64,000 nucleotides of DNA, taken from JABDKH01 sp963768565. GTDB lineage: Bacteria > Bacteroidota > Rhodothermia > Rhodothermales > JABDKH01. Made by a program: the position numbers and the translations under genes. Shown one piece after another: positions 39,724-48,102 of this stretch; the stretch's first letter is position 1; every line of letters starts with the position of its first letter. The notes beneath the pieces were generated by a model, which searched no databases, was not told the origin of the DNA, and saw nothing but the letters and a program-made list of their open reading frames with translations. The stretch lies in contig CAVYIO010000007.1 of assembly GCA_963768565.1 (NCBI GenBank), positions 89,096 through 153,095 on the forward strand, read 5' to 3'.

Positions 39724-40065
39724 TTACTTTTGGCGATTAGCTGGTCCCGTTCGCGGCCTTGGTCTTAGTTCCCGGAGGTGCTTTCTACCGTCATCATCTT
39801 CGACGTAAACTTCGCCTACCAGCTCGCCTTCGGGTTTCTGTTTTTGTACTGCGGCCGGTTTGGGTTCGGGTGCGACAACATTTGCGGGCACTTCAACCGG
39901 ATCTGCGATATTGGGTTTTGTTACTTCAACTTCCTTACTATCAGTGCCAGGGGTGTCGCTGAAGATCACGTTGCCGTCAGCGTCAGTAGATTTGTATACC
40001 TGCGCCCATGCGGCACAGCTGAGGCCTAGCATTACCGGGAAAAGAACTAGTCGGAACTTAAGCAT
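39724..40065 (-). CDS. DUF4124 domain periplasmic protein
   Basis: A 113-residue secreted protein: signal peptide (1-21, ending AWA), then the DUF4124 core QVYKSTDADGNVIFSDTPG, then a proline, lysine and glutamate-rich tail. DUF4124 proteins are common small periplasmic proteins in Proteobacteria with no known role. Confidence 0.85.
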   Translation of the reverse strand: MLKFRLVLFPVMLGLSCAAWAQVYKSTDADGNVIFSDTPGTDSKEVEVTKPNIADPVEVPANVVAPEPKPAAVQKQKPEGELVGEVYVEDDDGRKHLRELRPRPRTGPANRQK

Positions 40066-40200
40066 AGTGATCCTTATAGCAGAGTATGCCTCGTATTTTC
40101 ACAAAACCATGATCGGCGCACAATAAAGTTTTATAAAACAGGTGGTTGCAAGAATTTGCGCCAAAAGTGCCTCGTCGAGTTGGTGCTGTGTCCTGGTTTA

Positions 40201-41382
40201 TCAGGCTACCTGTGCCTGTCGTTGCCGCAGCTGCCAACCGAGCAGTACTATGATGCAGGCAGCAAAGCATACTAACGGGATGGTGTAGCGATTGAGCGTT
40301 TGCCAACCCAGGGTGTGATGTAAATAACCTGACGAAAGCGCGGTGAATGCGGTAGCGGAAAACACCATAAACTCGTTGATGCCCTGGATCACGCCTTTCT
40401 CGGCGGGCAAGTACACTTCGGTCAACAGCGTGGTGCCACCGATGTAGAGAAAATTCCAGCCGATCCCGAGTAGTACGAGACCGAAAAGGAAATGCGCATA
40501 CAGTTGCCCGTTGAGCGCAACCAGGGCACAGCCAACTAACGCCAAGGCGCCGATGAACATGATTTTGAGCACGCCAAAGCGATGTATCAGGCTACCGGTA
40601 AAAAACGATGGCGCGAACATGCCGACGATATGCCATTGAATGACAATTGCGGTATCACCAAATGCCATGCCTCTATGATTCATCGCCAGCGGCGTCGCGG
40701 TCATTAACAGGTTCATCGTGCCGTAGGCAATCATTGCGCACAGTACGGCAACTAAAAAAACGGGTTGCGTCAACACGAACCCGAGCGGACGCTTGTGTCC
40801 TTCTTTTTCCTCGATGGAGGGCATCGGGATTCGTATAAAGAACTGAATAATAATGACGCCAGCACAGAATAGCGCGATAAACGCGTAGGAAGCGGAGAAC
40901 AGGGCCCCTGGAATAAATTCGCGGGTCAAGCTTGCCGTGTTGGGACCAACGAACGCAGCCACCAGGCCACCTGCCAGTACCCATGAGATAGCCCGGCTCT
41001 TGTAGGATTCATCGACTATCTCGGCGGCGGCAAAACGATAGTACTGTGAAAATCCATTGGCGACACCAAACAGGGCGGAACCCGCGCAGAAAAGCGTGAA
41101 ACTGCCAAGGTAAATACCCAGCGCCGAGGTTGAGCCGCCTATCAGGCCGGCAGTTCCTCCGAGTGCAAAACCAACGCGTCGACCATAGTGTTTCATCAGC
41201 AGCGATGCCGGGAACATGGTTATCATGATACAAAGATAGCCGAGACCGAGCGGCAGGGTGGCCAGCGTCGGGGTAGGCGCCAGTACCACGCCAACCAGGG
41301 CCGAGGTCGCCATGGTCAGTGACGTAGAGGACAGCATTAGTCCCTGGCAGGTTGCAAGCAGTAGCAGGTTTCGTTTAAACAT
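40201..41382 (-). CDS. MFS transporter
   Basis: A 393-residue twelve-helix Major Facilitator transporter. The loop 2-3 motif reads MKHYGRRVGFALGG. Hydrophobic segments are evenly spaced with a central loop (IRIPMPSIEEKEGHKR). The substrate cannot be read from sequence. It is flanked on both sides by genes of the same strand with gaps of more than 100 bases. Confidence 0.88.
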   Translation of the reverse strand: MFKRNLLLLATCQGLMLSSTSLTMATSALVGVVLAPTPTLATLPLGLGYLCIMITMFPASLLMKHYGRRVGFALGGTAGLIGGSTSALGIYLGSFTLFCAGSALFGVANGFSQYYRFAAAEIVDESYKSRAISWVLAGGLVAAFVGPNTASLTREFIPGALFSASYAFIALFCAGVIIIQFFIRIPMPSIEEKEGHKRPLGFVLTQPVFLVAVLCAMIAYGTMNLLMTATPLAMNHRGMAFGDTAIVIQWHIVGMFAPSFFTGSLIHRFGVLKIMFIGALALVGCALVALNGQLYAHFLFGLVLLGIGWNFLYIGGTTLLTEVYLPAEKGVIQGINEFMVFSATAFTALSSGYLHHTLGWQTLNRYTIPLVCFAACIIVLLGWQLRQRQAQVA

Positions 41383-41486
41383 GAGGCATTACAGTTATAT
41401 CGGTCCTGGGTGACAGGCTGGAAGCAGCGGGATGCCGGTTGGTTGGTCCGTTTTCGGTAACGATCTACTGCGCGGCAGTCAGGGTA

Positions 41487-42089
41487 TCAAGGTTTTGCGG
41501 CAATTAGCCCGCTGCTCACAAGCGCCCTGGTGGTCAACCGTATCTGTTTCTCGATGATTTCTTTGGGTTGCGCATCGGCCATCGTTTCTGATTGCATTGA
41601 CCAGATCAATTCCCCTGACGCGGTATCGTACAAATCGCTTTCCAGCGTGAACAACCTGTGCTCGTCGGAATATTCCCTGTTTGTATTCCCCGGGATAATG
41701 TTGAAATAAAAGTAATCCCTGTCGCTATCCGGTATGCTGTTGGTTTCCGTTTCTCTCGCGCCCGCGACGCGCGTAATCAGTACGGCCCCCACTTGCTGTC
41801 CTTCAATCGCCTTCTCAACAATCTCTCGCCTCAGATTGATACTGGAGGTGAGCAGGTTACGGCTTGGTATGGCCCTGGTCTTGTTGGCCGCGAGGACTTC
41901 GACAAATGTATTTTCAAAAGTGTAGCGTCGTTCAGCATTCTCGCTGACCCCTATGATCAGGATATTATCTACCTTGCCGGTAAAGCTTTCGTTACGCCAC
42001 TCGACGCTCGGTTTGCTGGTGGCGCAGGCGGTCAGGGCAAGCAGCAAGAGGGCGAGGATTATCGTGTACAGTGACTTTGTGGGCATCAT
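41487..42089 (-). CDS. Lipoprotein of unknown function
   Basis: 200 residues with a clear lipobox (LLLLALTAC). The mature part has NILIIGVSENAERRYTFENTFVEVL and LITRVAGARETETN, a mixed alpha/beta domain like small outer-membrane lipoproteins of the DUF4136 type, ending with SGELIWSMQSETM. I do not assign a function. Confidence 0.75.
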   Translation of the reverse strand: MMPTKSLYTIILALLLLALTACATSKPSVEWRNESFTGKVDNILIIGVSENAERRYTFENTFVEVLAANKTRAIPSRNLLTSSINLRREIVEKAIEGQQVGAVLITRVAGARETETNSIPDSDRDYFYFNIIPGNTNREYSDEHRLFTLESDLYDTASGELIWSMQSETMADAQPKEIIEKQIRLTTRALVSSGLIAAKP

Positions 42090-42283
42090 TTATGGCTTCC
42101 GTGTTGTCCAGGCGACTAGGTTATGGCATTGTCGAGCGATGATCAACGCCCCTGAGTCCGCCAATCAACTTCTGACCGGTCAGGGATGAAGCCGCTGTTA
42201 GCGGTGGCGCAGATTTATTGTAATAACAGGTAGTGTTGATCCTGCATGCGGATGCCGACCCTGGTTAGTTGGAATGTAAAGTA

Positions 42284-42565
42284 ATGAACCTGGAAGCAGA
42301 AAAACTAGTACGAATTTTCTTTATTGAAATGATGGGCGTACCCGGTAGTACCCTGTTGGCGAGCAGCAGCAAGCTGCCGATTGCTGCTCTCGATTTTGGG
42401 AATCATTGCTATACCACCCAGTTTCATTCCGAGGCCACCGAAGAGACCCTGGGAACCATATGGCAGCATAAGGCGCCCGTATTGATGCTTAACTATCATT
42501 CCCGGGACAATGGTGGCCAGCTGGTGGAGAACTTCCTCGGGCTGGTAAAGACCCTGTCTTCTTAA
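42284..42565 (+). CDS. Small protein of unknown function
   Basis: 93 residues from ATG 42,284 (MNLEAEKLVRIFFIEMMG). No signal peptide or metal motif. A GTG-free alternative ATG five codons upstream exists. The alternating pattern (PIAALDFGNHCYTTQFH, APVLMLNYHSRD) suggests a small alpha/beta domain. It is convergent with the universal stress protein gene. Confidence 0.55.
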   Translation: MNLEAEKLVRIFFIEMMGVPGSTLLASSSKLPIAALDFGNHCYTTQFHSEATEETLGTIWQHKAPVLMLNYHSRDNGGQLVENFLGLVKTLSS

Positions 42566-42624
42566 CTACTAGATTCCGATACGTCGAACCCTTGCTTGCA
42601 CGGGAATGACTAAGGTATAGGGTC

Positions 42625-42644
42625 ATCCCCGCGCAAGCGGGGAT
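42625..42644. repeat. GTCATCCCCGC-type hairpin, convergent terminator
   Basis: An 8-base-pair stem (ATCCCCGC with complement) closed by GCAA. It sits between two convergent genes. It belongs to the kind of dispersed GTCATCCC/T hairpin repeats seen in many proteobacterial genomes, and a diverged relative lies at 56,541. Confidence 0.6.
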
Positions 42645-42702
42645 CTTGTCGCGCCGCCATGATTCCGGGGTTCTGGCATACGCGGGACTGACTCTGGCTG
42701 GC

Positions 42703-43113
42703 CTAACGAACCACGAGTACCGAGCAGTTGGCGTGACGCACCACCTTGGCGGCAGTTGAGCCGAGGAAATAATCCTGCAAACCGGGGCGATGCGAGGCAA
42801 TGATTATCAGGTCGGCGTTCTTTTCTTTGGCCACCTCGAGAATTGTGTTGTAAGAGTGGCCGGTGCGGACAATCACCTGCACTTTCATACCGGCGGCGTT
42901 GGCGATGGCTTTTAATTCGGCCTGAGAAGACTCAAGGGATTTGTCGAGCAAGTCGGCAGGTAGTTCGACCGCTGCCCAGTTAGGGATGTCTTCGACAACA
43001 TTTAGCAGAATGATTTTTGCGCCTTCGGCGGCGTGTTGTGCGGCGAGATCGATGTTAGCCTTGCCTTCAGCCACATGTGCCATCTCGATCGGTACCAGGA
43101 TTGTCTTGTACAT
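42703..43113 (-). CDS. Universal stress protein (UspA family)
   Basis: 136 residues. ILVPIEMAH at the N-terminus and the ATP-type motif GSTAAKVVRHANCSVLVVR at the C-terminus (G-x2-x-G-like spacing with SVLVV). A single-domain Usp, typical length. It is a stress-linked nucleotide-binding protein; the specific role is not known. Confidence 0.93.
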   Translation of the reverse strand: MYKTILVPIEMAHVAEGKANIDLAAQHAAEGAKIILLNVVEDIPNWAAVELPADLLDKSLESSQAELKAIANAAGMKVQVIVRTGHSYNTILEVAKEKNADLIIIASHRPGLQDYFLGSTAAKVVRHANCSVLVVR

Positions 43114-43216
43114 ATCGTTGCTCCCTGTTGAACGGTTAGTGTAACCAGTCTCAAAAAGAACTATATTAACCTTGATGCTTGCAGCTGGTCTATACCTTGA
43201 TTCTTGTCAAGCAGTG

Positions 43217-43978
43217 CTAATTGTCGCTAATGCTTATTTTTACCGGTAAACCCGCCTCCAGCTTGCCGTCAGCTGCGAATTCAATACGCAATGTAACTGC
43301 CGGATAATTATTGTCGCCGATTGTTACCTGCTTGCTCGCGCCGATAACTTTACCCTGGTAGGTTTGCTGCTGAAAGGTGACTCTTGCCGGTTTACCCCTG
43401 ATCGACTCTTTCCAGAGTTCCAGGGGTAGCAGCGATTGTACCGTCATCGACGAATTATCGACCACTGTAAGCAGGGTCTGATTGTTCACCGTGGTATTAA
43501 TGTATTGTCCGGCGAAGGTTGCGATACTGAGCACGACACCATTAATGGGGGATCTAATGTCAGCCTGGGACAAACGGAACAGGGCTCGTGCCAGCCGCGC
43601 CTTTGCTCCCGCCAGGTTGGCCTGGGCAATCGCATAATTTTGTTCGGCGAGTTGCAGTTCAACCAGTGCAAGTGAGTCACGATCGAATAGTTCCTGCGCT
43701 TTCTCCAACTCGACCTGCATCCTGTCTACCGCTGGCGCCAGCGAATCTACCTGGGCCGCGGCGATGCCGGCGTTGGCTTCAAGGCCAGTCGGTACCAGGC
43801 TGAGGAGTACTTCGCCCGCAGCCACCTGCTGTCCCACCTCGACATTGATCACTCCAACCCTGCCGCTGATACTGCTGTTTAGCGCCAGTCGCTGGGCGAA
43901 TTCGGTTTGTCCGTTGAGATCGATGGCCAGCAATCGCGTTGATCCAAGGCAGAGTAAAACGGCTAACAAAAAACGCAT
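43217..43978 (-). CDS. Periplasmic adaptor (HlyD/MFP family)
   Basis: A short 253-residue membrane-fusion protein: signal (MRFLLAVLLCLGSTRLLA), lipoyl half (ISGRVGVINVEVGQQVAAGEVLLSLVPTG), a coiled-coil hairpin (about 70-120), the second lipoyl half (ADIRSPINGVVL), and a beta-barrel ending KLEAGLPVKISISDN. It lacks the longer membrane-proximal domain of full adaptors. It follows the TolC gene after 12 bases. No pump gene is adjacent. Confidence 0.87.
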   Translation of the reverse strand: MRFLLAVLLCLGSTRLLAIDLNGQTEFAQRLALNSSISGRVGVINVEVGQQVAAGEVLLSLVPTGLEANAGIAAAQVDSLAPAVDRMQVELEKAQELFDRDSLALVELQLAEQNYAIAQANLAGAKARLARALFRLSQADIRSPINGVVLSIATFAGQYINTTVNNQTLLTVVDNSSMTVQSLLPLELWKESIRGKPARVTFQQQTYQGKVIGASKQVTIGDNNYPAVTLRIEFAADGKLEAGLPVKISISDN

Positions 43979-43990
43979 GTTGATCCCCAT

Positions 43991-45313
43991 TTATTGAGAT
44001 GTTGCGAACTGGCTTAAAAAATCGGTGCCGACCAGCGCAGTCAATCTTTGATAGGCTAACTCGAATGCATAAAGTGCTTGCAGGCGTTCGCTACTGCTGC
44101 GGGAATACAGAACCATCGAATCACCGAGATCGGTTTTGAATTCGAGTTCATATTCTGCGCGACTGCGATCCAGGTATTTGTCACGGTAGTCCTGTTCGAT
44201 AGACCTGCCTTGAATGATTAGTTTCAGTTGCTGAATTTTTTGCCATAGCCCTAATACCTCGAGGCGCAGATGCGATTGCACTTGCTGCTGGTTGGCCAGC
44301 GCCTGCCTGTGTTTGGCCTTTGCCAGGTCGAGCCTGGCCGGAGAGGAACCCGAGTAAAGCGGGATCTCGAGGTAGAGACCAGCGCGCCAGTCATCGCGTA
44401 ACCTGCTGTCTCTTTCATAACTGGAGACTTCAAGTTGCAAATCCAGGCTGGGGTTGTCGGTCGCCGCGGCGATCCCTATCGCGGCCTGGGCGGCCTGGCT
44501 GTTGGCCTGTGCCGCAAGCGCTTCAAGACTGTAAACAAGCGCCTGGCTGACCAGTGCATCGAAATCATCAGGCAGTATGCGATCAGGGTTGATCTCAGGC
44601 ACTTCCAGCTCGGATGGCAGCGCTTCAGGATACCCCATGGCCTCGGCAAGCATTGCCCGGGTCAGGCGTTGCTGGTGTTCGGCGAGAAAGCGTTGCTGGC
44701 GAATAACTTCGTATTCCGCTTGCAGTCGCAGCACTTCGATCTCTGCTACCAGGCCTAGTTCCTGATCCTGTACGGCATTGTCATAATGAATAAATCCCAT
44801 CGCCAGGGATTCGTTCTCACTGATGAAATGATTGTCCGCGTTCAGTACCGCAAAGTACTTTTCCATAATTTCCAGTCGGCGTTGCTCGATCAGCAGGCGT
44901 TTTTGATACTCGAGCGCCTGCAGTTGCAGCGCGAACTGGTTTTCGCGAGAATCCAGCAAGCCGAAATCGTATAGCGGCCTCGACAGAATCAGGCTTGCCG
45001 CATTGTCATTTCCGTTATCATCAACACCATCTTCGTCATCGATGGATCGCGCAACCTCGGACAGGCCCACCTGGCGGATACGCCCGATCAGGTCAAGACT
45101 GAAACCGTTGTCGCCCTGCTCGATGCCGAGCTCGGCCCTGACCGCCTGCAGCCGCTGATCGATTGCGACCAGGTCGTAATGGGTCTCATTCTGCGCGGTG
45201 CCTAGCGCGGCCGCCAGGGTCAGGGGTTCGGGCAGCGGGGCGGCCAGCGACACCAGCGGAAGCATGGCGAGCAGCCAAAAATATCGCGATCGAGCTAATG
45301 CCTGTAGTATCAC
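43991..45313 (-). CDS. TolC-family outer-membrane channel
   Basis: A 440-residue outer-membrane efflux protein: signal peptide, then two long helical hairpins. Repeated motifs such as ASLILSRPLYDFGLLDSREN and LYLEIPLYSGSSPARLDLAK mark the strand-helix transitions of the two OEP repeats. Typical length. It is upstream of the adaptor gene, so both are likely one transcript of a trans-envelope exporter whose inner-membrane pump is encoded elsewhere. Confidence 0.9.
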   Translation of the reverse strand: MILQALARSRYFWLLAMLPLVSLAAPLPEPLTLAAALGTAQNETHYDLVAIDQRLQAVRAELGIEQGDNGFSLDLIGRIRQVGLSEVARSIDDEDGVDDNGNDNAASLILSRPLYDFGLLDSRENQFALQLQALEYQKRLLIEQRRLEIMEKYFAVLNADNHFISENESLAMGFIHYDNAVQDQELGLVAEIEVLRLQAEYEVIRQQRFLAEHQQRLTRAMLAEAMGYPEALPSELEVPEINPDRILPDDFDALVSQALVYSLEALAAQANSQAAQAAIGIAAATDNPSLDLQLEVSSYERDSRLRDDWRAGLYLEIPLYSGSSPARLDLAKAKHRQALANQQQVQSHLRLEVLGLWQKIQQLKLIIQGRSIEQDYRDKYLDRSRAEYELEFKTDLGDSMVLYSRSSSERLQALYAFELAYQRLTALVGTDFLSQFATSQ

Positions 45314-45382
45314 GGTCTCGATTAAATTCCCGTTAAGTGGAACGCCGTATCAGGGCGCTGACTGCGTTTTAACATTAAATCT

Positions 45383-45937
45383 TTACAGTGTTTTATTCTT
45401 TTTCATTTTTTTGTAGCGAGCGAAACGGATATTACGCCCCGAAGCGTCTTTTTGCAGGTAAACCCGGTTCACAATATATTCGCCCATCCACATGAATTCC
45501 TGTACGCCTGAAGCTGCACCGGTGTATTTGAAGATTTGATTACCCTGTAGATCGTAAAACGCCATCATTGGCGTGGCGCGGACCCGGTTTTTGCGGGCAA
45601 ATTCTTTCTGTGTGATCTCGTCACCGGCAAAATCCACGATTTCAATGTCGCCTTCGATATCCATCGACAGGGAATGAAAATACTGGCGGAAATATTCCTG
45701 GACTTCAGGTTGATTGAGAACGGTCTGTTTCATGCGATGGCAGAACGGGCATTCATCCATCTCGAAAAAAAGAAAAACACCTTGTTTGCCAGCTGCACGG
45801 GCAATTTCGAGCTCTTCGGTCAGGTCGCCCAGGGTCTGTTCGAAAAAGAACTGGTATGGATCCCGCGGGGATGAAGCGTGGAGCAGGGCGGGTAAAGCCC
45901 AGAGTATCAATGCGAATATGGGAAGCTGTTTTGCCAT
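45383..45937 (-). CDS. Periplasmic thioredoxin-fold protein (SoxW/DsbD-C-like)
   Basis: 184 residues. Signal peptide (to about residue 22), active site C63-x-x-C66 in DECPFCHRMK, and cis-proline motif VRATPMMAFYD. The region resembles periplasmic thioredoxin-like proteins such as SoxW or DsbD gamma-type domains. The tail is basic (RYKKMKKNK). It is in line with the TolC/adaptor genes and close to the repeat protein, suggesting a redox role at the envelope. Confidence 0.85.
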   Translation of the reverse strand: MAKQLPIFALILWALPALLHASSPRDPYQFFFEQTLGDLTEELEIARAAGKQGVFLFFEMDECPFCHRMKQTVLNQPEVQEYFRQYFHSLSMDIEGDIEIVDFAGDEITQKEFARKNRVRATPMMAFYDLQGNQIFKYTGAASGVQEFMWMGEYIVNRVYLQKDASGRNIRFARYKKMKKNKTL

Positions 45938-45995
45938 CGTTAAGTTAAATTCAGGTCAGGCGGCCGAGCTTCCCATTTTTACATTCACATTTCAA

Positions 45996-46628
45996 TTATT
46001 TCATTACTACTGCTGTGCAGGTTGTTCCGGTTGTAGCCTGAGCCTGAGGCGCCATCATGCCGGTCCAGGCATTCGGGTCGAACCAGTTAAAGTTGGCGTT
46101 CGGTACGGTGTAGCCTGCAGTGGTGGCGGCAGTCATGTTGTAAGACGCTGGATTCATCCATTGCATATAGGTGTTAGGGTTCATAAACGCCTGGTAGCTG
46201 GCCGGGTTCATCCCCTGCATGTAAATAGCGGGATTCGTGAACTGCATGTATGCCATTGGATTCATCATCTGCATATAGCTGGCCGGGTTCATGTAGGCGC
46301 TGTATGCATTCGGGTTCATCCACGCCATCATGTTGTTTGGGTCGGCAAACTGCATGTAAAACTGTGGCGACATGAACTGTCCGTATGTAGCCGGGTTCAT
46401 GAATTGACCATAGTTCATCGGATTCATGAATACCTGGTAGCCTTCCGGACGTGCCAGATTCATTTGCTGGGCATTGGGCACAGTCGTGTTCATCATGCCC
46501 ATAAATGCCATCGGATTGAATGCTTCGGCTGGTTGAGTGGCTGTGGTAGCCGGTGTTTCGGTGGCAAAGGCGACGCCGCTGCCAAGGCCCAGAGCTAATA
46601 CTAATGGAGCGATAATTTTTCTGATCAT
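45996..46628 (-). CDS. Secreted Tyr/Met/Asn/Pro 9-residue repeat protein
   Basis: 210 residues: signal peptide (cleavage near AFA, residue 22), a short linker, eleven 9-residue repeats (about 64-162) with pattern Y-x-x-[FMWYG]-M-N-P-x-x, then a C-terminal segment with one cysteine (GTTCTAVVMK). Composition is very rich in Met, Asn, Pro, Tyr and Ala, with few charges. I do not recognise the family. Low-complexity envelope or storage-granule proteins, such as sulfur-globule proteins of sulfur oxidisers, have comparable aromatic and Pro-rich repeats, but this comparison is only inference. The divergent partner is the proton-channel operon, with two dyad elements between them. Confidence 0.75.
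   Translation of the reverse strand: MIRKIIAPLVLALGLGSGVAFATETPATTATQPAEAFNPMAFMGMMNTTVPNAQQMNLARPEGYQVFMNPMNYGQFMNPATYGQFMSPQFYMQFADPNNMMAWMNPNAYSAYMNPASYMQMMNPMAYMQFTNPAIYMQGMNPASYQAFMNPNTYMQWMNPASYNMTAATTAGYTVPNANFNWFDPNAWTGMMAPQAQATTGTTCTAVVMK
46143..46439 (-). repeat. Eleven tandem 27-base coding repeats
   Basis: The coding repeats of the protein above. Each unit encodes Y-x-x-x-M-N-P-x-x; copies are diverged at DNA level but keep the Asn-Pro step in nearly all. One unit has FADP and one has MSP instead of MNP. Confidence 0.85.
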
Positions 46629-46646
46629 GGTTGGATTCCCCCTAAA

Positions 46647-46660
46647 AATGAGGCCTCATT
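46647..46660. promoter_or_regulatory. Perfect 14-base palindrome
   Basis: AATGAGGCCTCATT, 18 bases upstream of the repeat-protein start and directly touching the neighbouring dyad. It could be an operator for a dimeric regulator. Confidence 0.45.
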
Positions 46661-46681
46661 ATATTAGTGAAGCCTAATATA
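46660..46681. promoter_or_regulatory. Dyad ATATTAG-N6-CTAATAT
   Basis: Eight-base arms (TATATTAG and CTAATATA) separated by six bases, 32 bases upstream of the repeat-protein start. The same dyad with the same spacing is at 52,216 in the other divergent control region. Confidence 0.55.
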
Positions 46682-46810
46682 CGAATATATCTTCCGGGAT
46701 AGTTTGTGGGGGAATAAGGCATATATCGGCGTGGCAGCTTTTTTAAGTGCTTATGCTTGCAGCGCTCGTTTCAAGGCTTAATATGCAGGTTGAGACGAGA
46801 GACAATAGCG

Positions 46811-47464
46811 ATGAATTCGATTATCGAAAAACCTTTTGGCCTGTTATTGATCGCCAGCAGCCTGTTAGGCGTCGAACTGTTTATGGTCTATCTACTGCTC
46901 GATTCGGGTTTGTTGCCAACGCTGCTCGCCGAGGACTACAGCTTTGTTTCGCGGGCTATTCTGTCAATTTATCTGTTTGCCAGCCTGCATGTAATGCTGG
47001 TGTCCTATCGTTTGTCAACTGAGATCAGGGATGTAAACATCGAGGTTTCCATGCAGCCATACAGCGGCCATGTGCAGCGGTATTTTTCGCTGCTGCGTAA
47101 TCCTGCCAGTGACAGCGACAAGTCTCCCGAGTTACTGATCGAGGTTCTGGACGGGCGTTGTCGAGGACAGTTCCGTTTTGGTTATGTTATCGCTGACCTG
47201 ATGCTGAAGCTCGGGTTGCTCGGTACCGTAATCGGTTTTATTTTCATGCTGGGTTCGCTGGTTGACCTGAACAGTATCGATATCAGCGTCATGCAGAGGT
47301 TGCTCGCTCAAATGAGTGGCGGGATGAAAGTAGCCTTGTTTACCACCCTGACCGGAATGAGTTGCGGGGTGTTGCTGAATATGAAATACCAGCTGCTTGA
47401 CTGGAGTGTCGACAAGCTGCTCGATGACGTGCGCGAACTGACTTACGAGTACAGGGTAAAGTGA
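46811..47464 (+). CDS. MotA/TolQ/ExbB-type proton-channel protein
   Basis: 217 residues with four predicted membrane segments (about 9-30, 43-65, 133-155, 172-196). The last two match the TolQ/ExbB/MotA core: KLGLLGTVIGFIFML, and MKVALFTTLTGMSCGVLLN. The long cytoplasmic loop lies between the second and third segments. Such proteins form a pentamer around two copies of a single-helix partner and turn proton flow into mechanical work. The downstream partner starts in a GTGA overlap. ATG 46,811 is preferred. Confidence 0.85.
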   Translation: MNSIIEKPFGLLLIASSLLGVELFMVYLLLDSGLLPTLLAEDYSFVSRAILSIYLFASLHVMLVSYRLSTEIRDVNIEVSMQPYSGHVQRYFSLLRNPASDSDKSPELLIEVLDGRCRGQFRFGYVIADLMLKLGLLGTVIGFIFMLGSLVDLNSIDISVMQRLLAQMSGGMKVALFTTLTGMSCGVLLNMKYQLLDWSVDKLLDDVRELTYEYRVK

Positions 47465-48102
47465 GACAGACCCGCCATAACCATCAATTGTCGGATCCTT
47501 TCACGGATCTGCTGTTCAATATTTTGCTCGGTTTCACGCTGTTGTTTTTCATTTCCATCATCTTCATGAATCCGATCGCCAAACTCGGCAATATCAATTA
47601 CAAGGCGGAATACATAATTACCGTAAGCTGGCCCGAGGATCAACCTGACGACGTGGATCTGTGGGTACAGGATCCTTACCAGGAAACAGTTTCCTACCTG
47701 CGCAAGGAGGCCGGCTGGTTGAACCTGGATCGCGATGACCGCGGCGATCTGAATGACACGGTTATGATCAATGGCCAAAAGGTGGTGCATCCGATCAACC
47801 AGGAGGTGGTAACGATTCGCGGTATAATTTCCGGCGAATACATAGTCAACCTGCACTACTACCAGTCGCTGAGTAATACGCCGGTCAGGACCGTCGTCAA
47901 AATCGAGAAGGTCAATCCGGTGCTGCGGCTGGTGTTTATCGATCAACTGGTGCTGGATAAAGTGGACGATGAAAAGACGGTGCTACGTTTCGAACTCGAC
48001 GGCAAAGGTGAAATCGTTTCCATGAACCAGCTACCCAGGATACTAACACCCTACCGGCTTGATCCCGAGCAACTCACGCGGGACTCGGAGCCGTCGTCGT
48101 GA
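47461..48102 (+). CDS. ExbD/MotB-like single-helix partner with a new periplasmic domain
   Basis: 213 residues; GTG start overlaps the upstream stop (GTGA), indicating translational coupling. One membrane helix near the N-terminus, SDPFTDLLFNILLGFTLLFF, with an aspartate (about D15) at the position of the proton-carrying Asp of ExbD and MotB. The rest is periplasmic and beta-rich: ITVSWPEDQPDDVDLWVQDP, resembling the DVDLWV-type DUF2135/YfaP-like beta-sandwiches, with no standard ExbD, TolR or peptidoglycan-binding OmpA domain. Its target is unknown. Confidence 0.75.
   Translation: MRQTRHNHQLSDPFTDLLFNILLGFTLLFFISIIFMNPIAKLGNINYKAEYIITVSWPEDQPDDVDLWVQDPYQETVSYLRKEAGWLNLDRDDRGDLNDTVMINGQKVVHPINQEVVTIRGIISGEYIVNLHYYQSLSNTPVRTVVKIEKVNPVLRLVFIDQLVLDKVDDEKTVLRFELDGKGEIVSMNQLPRILTPYRLDPEQLTRDSEPSS

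Noticed and set aside
46143..46439. 27-base tandem repeats taken as a CRISPR-like array
   Set aside because: There are no spacers; the repeats are codon-aligned within an open reading frame with a signal peptide, and vary at DNA level while keeping the protein pattern.
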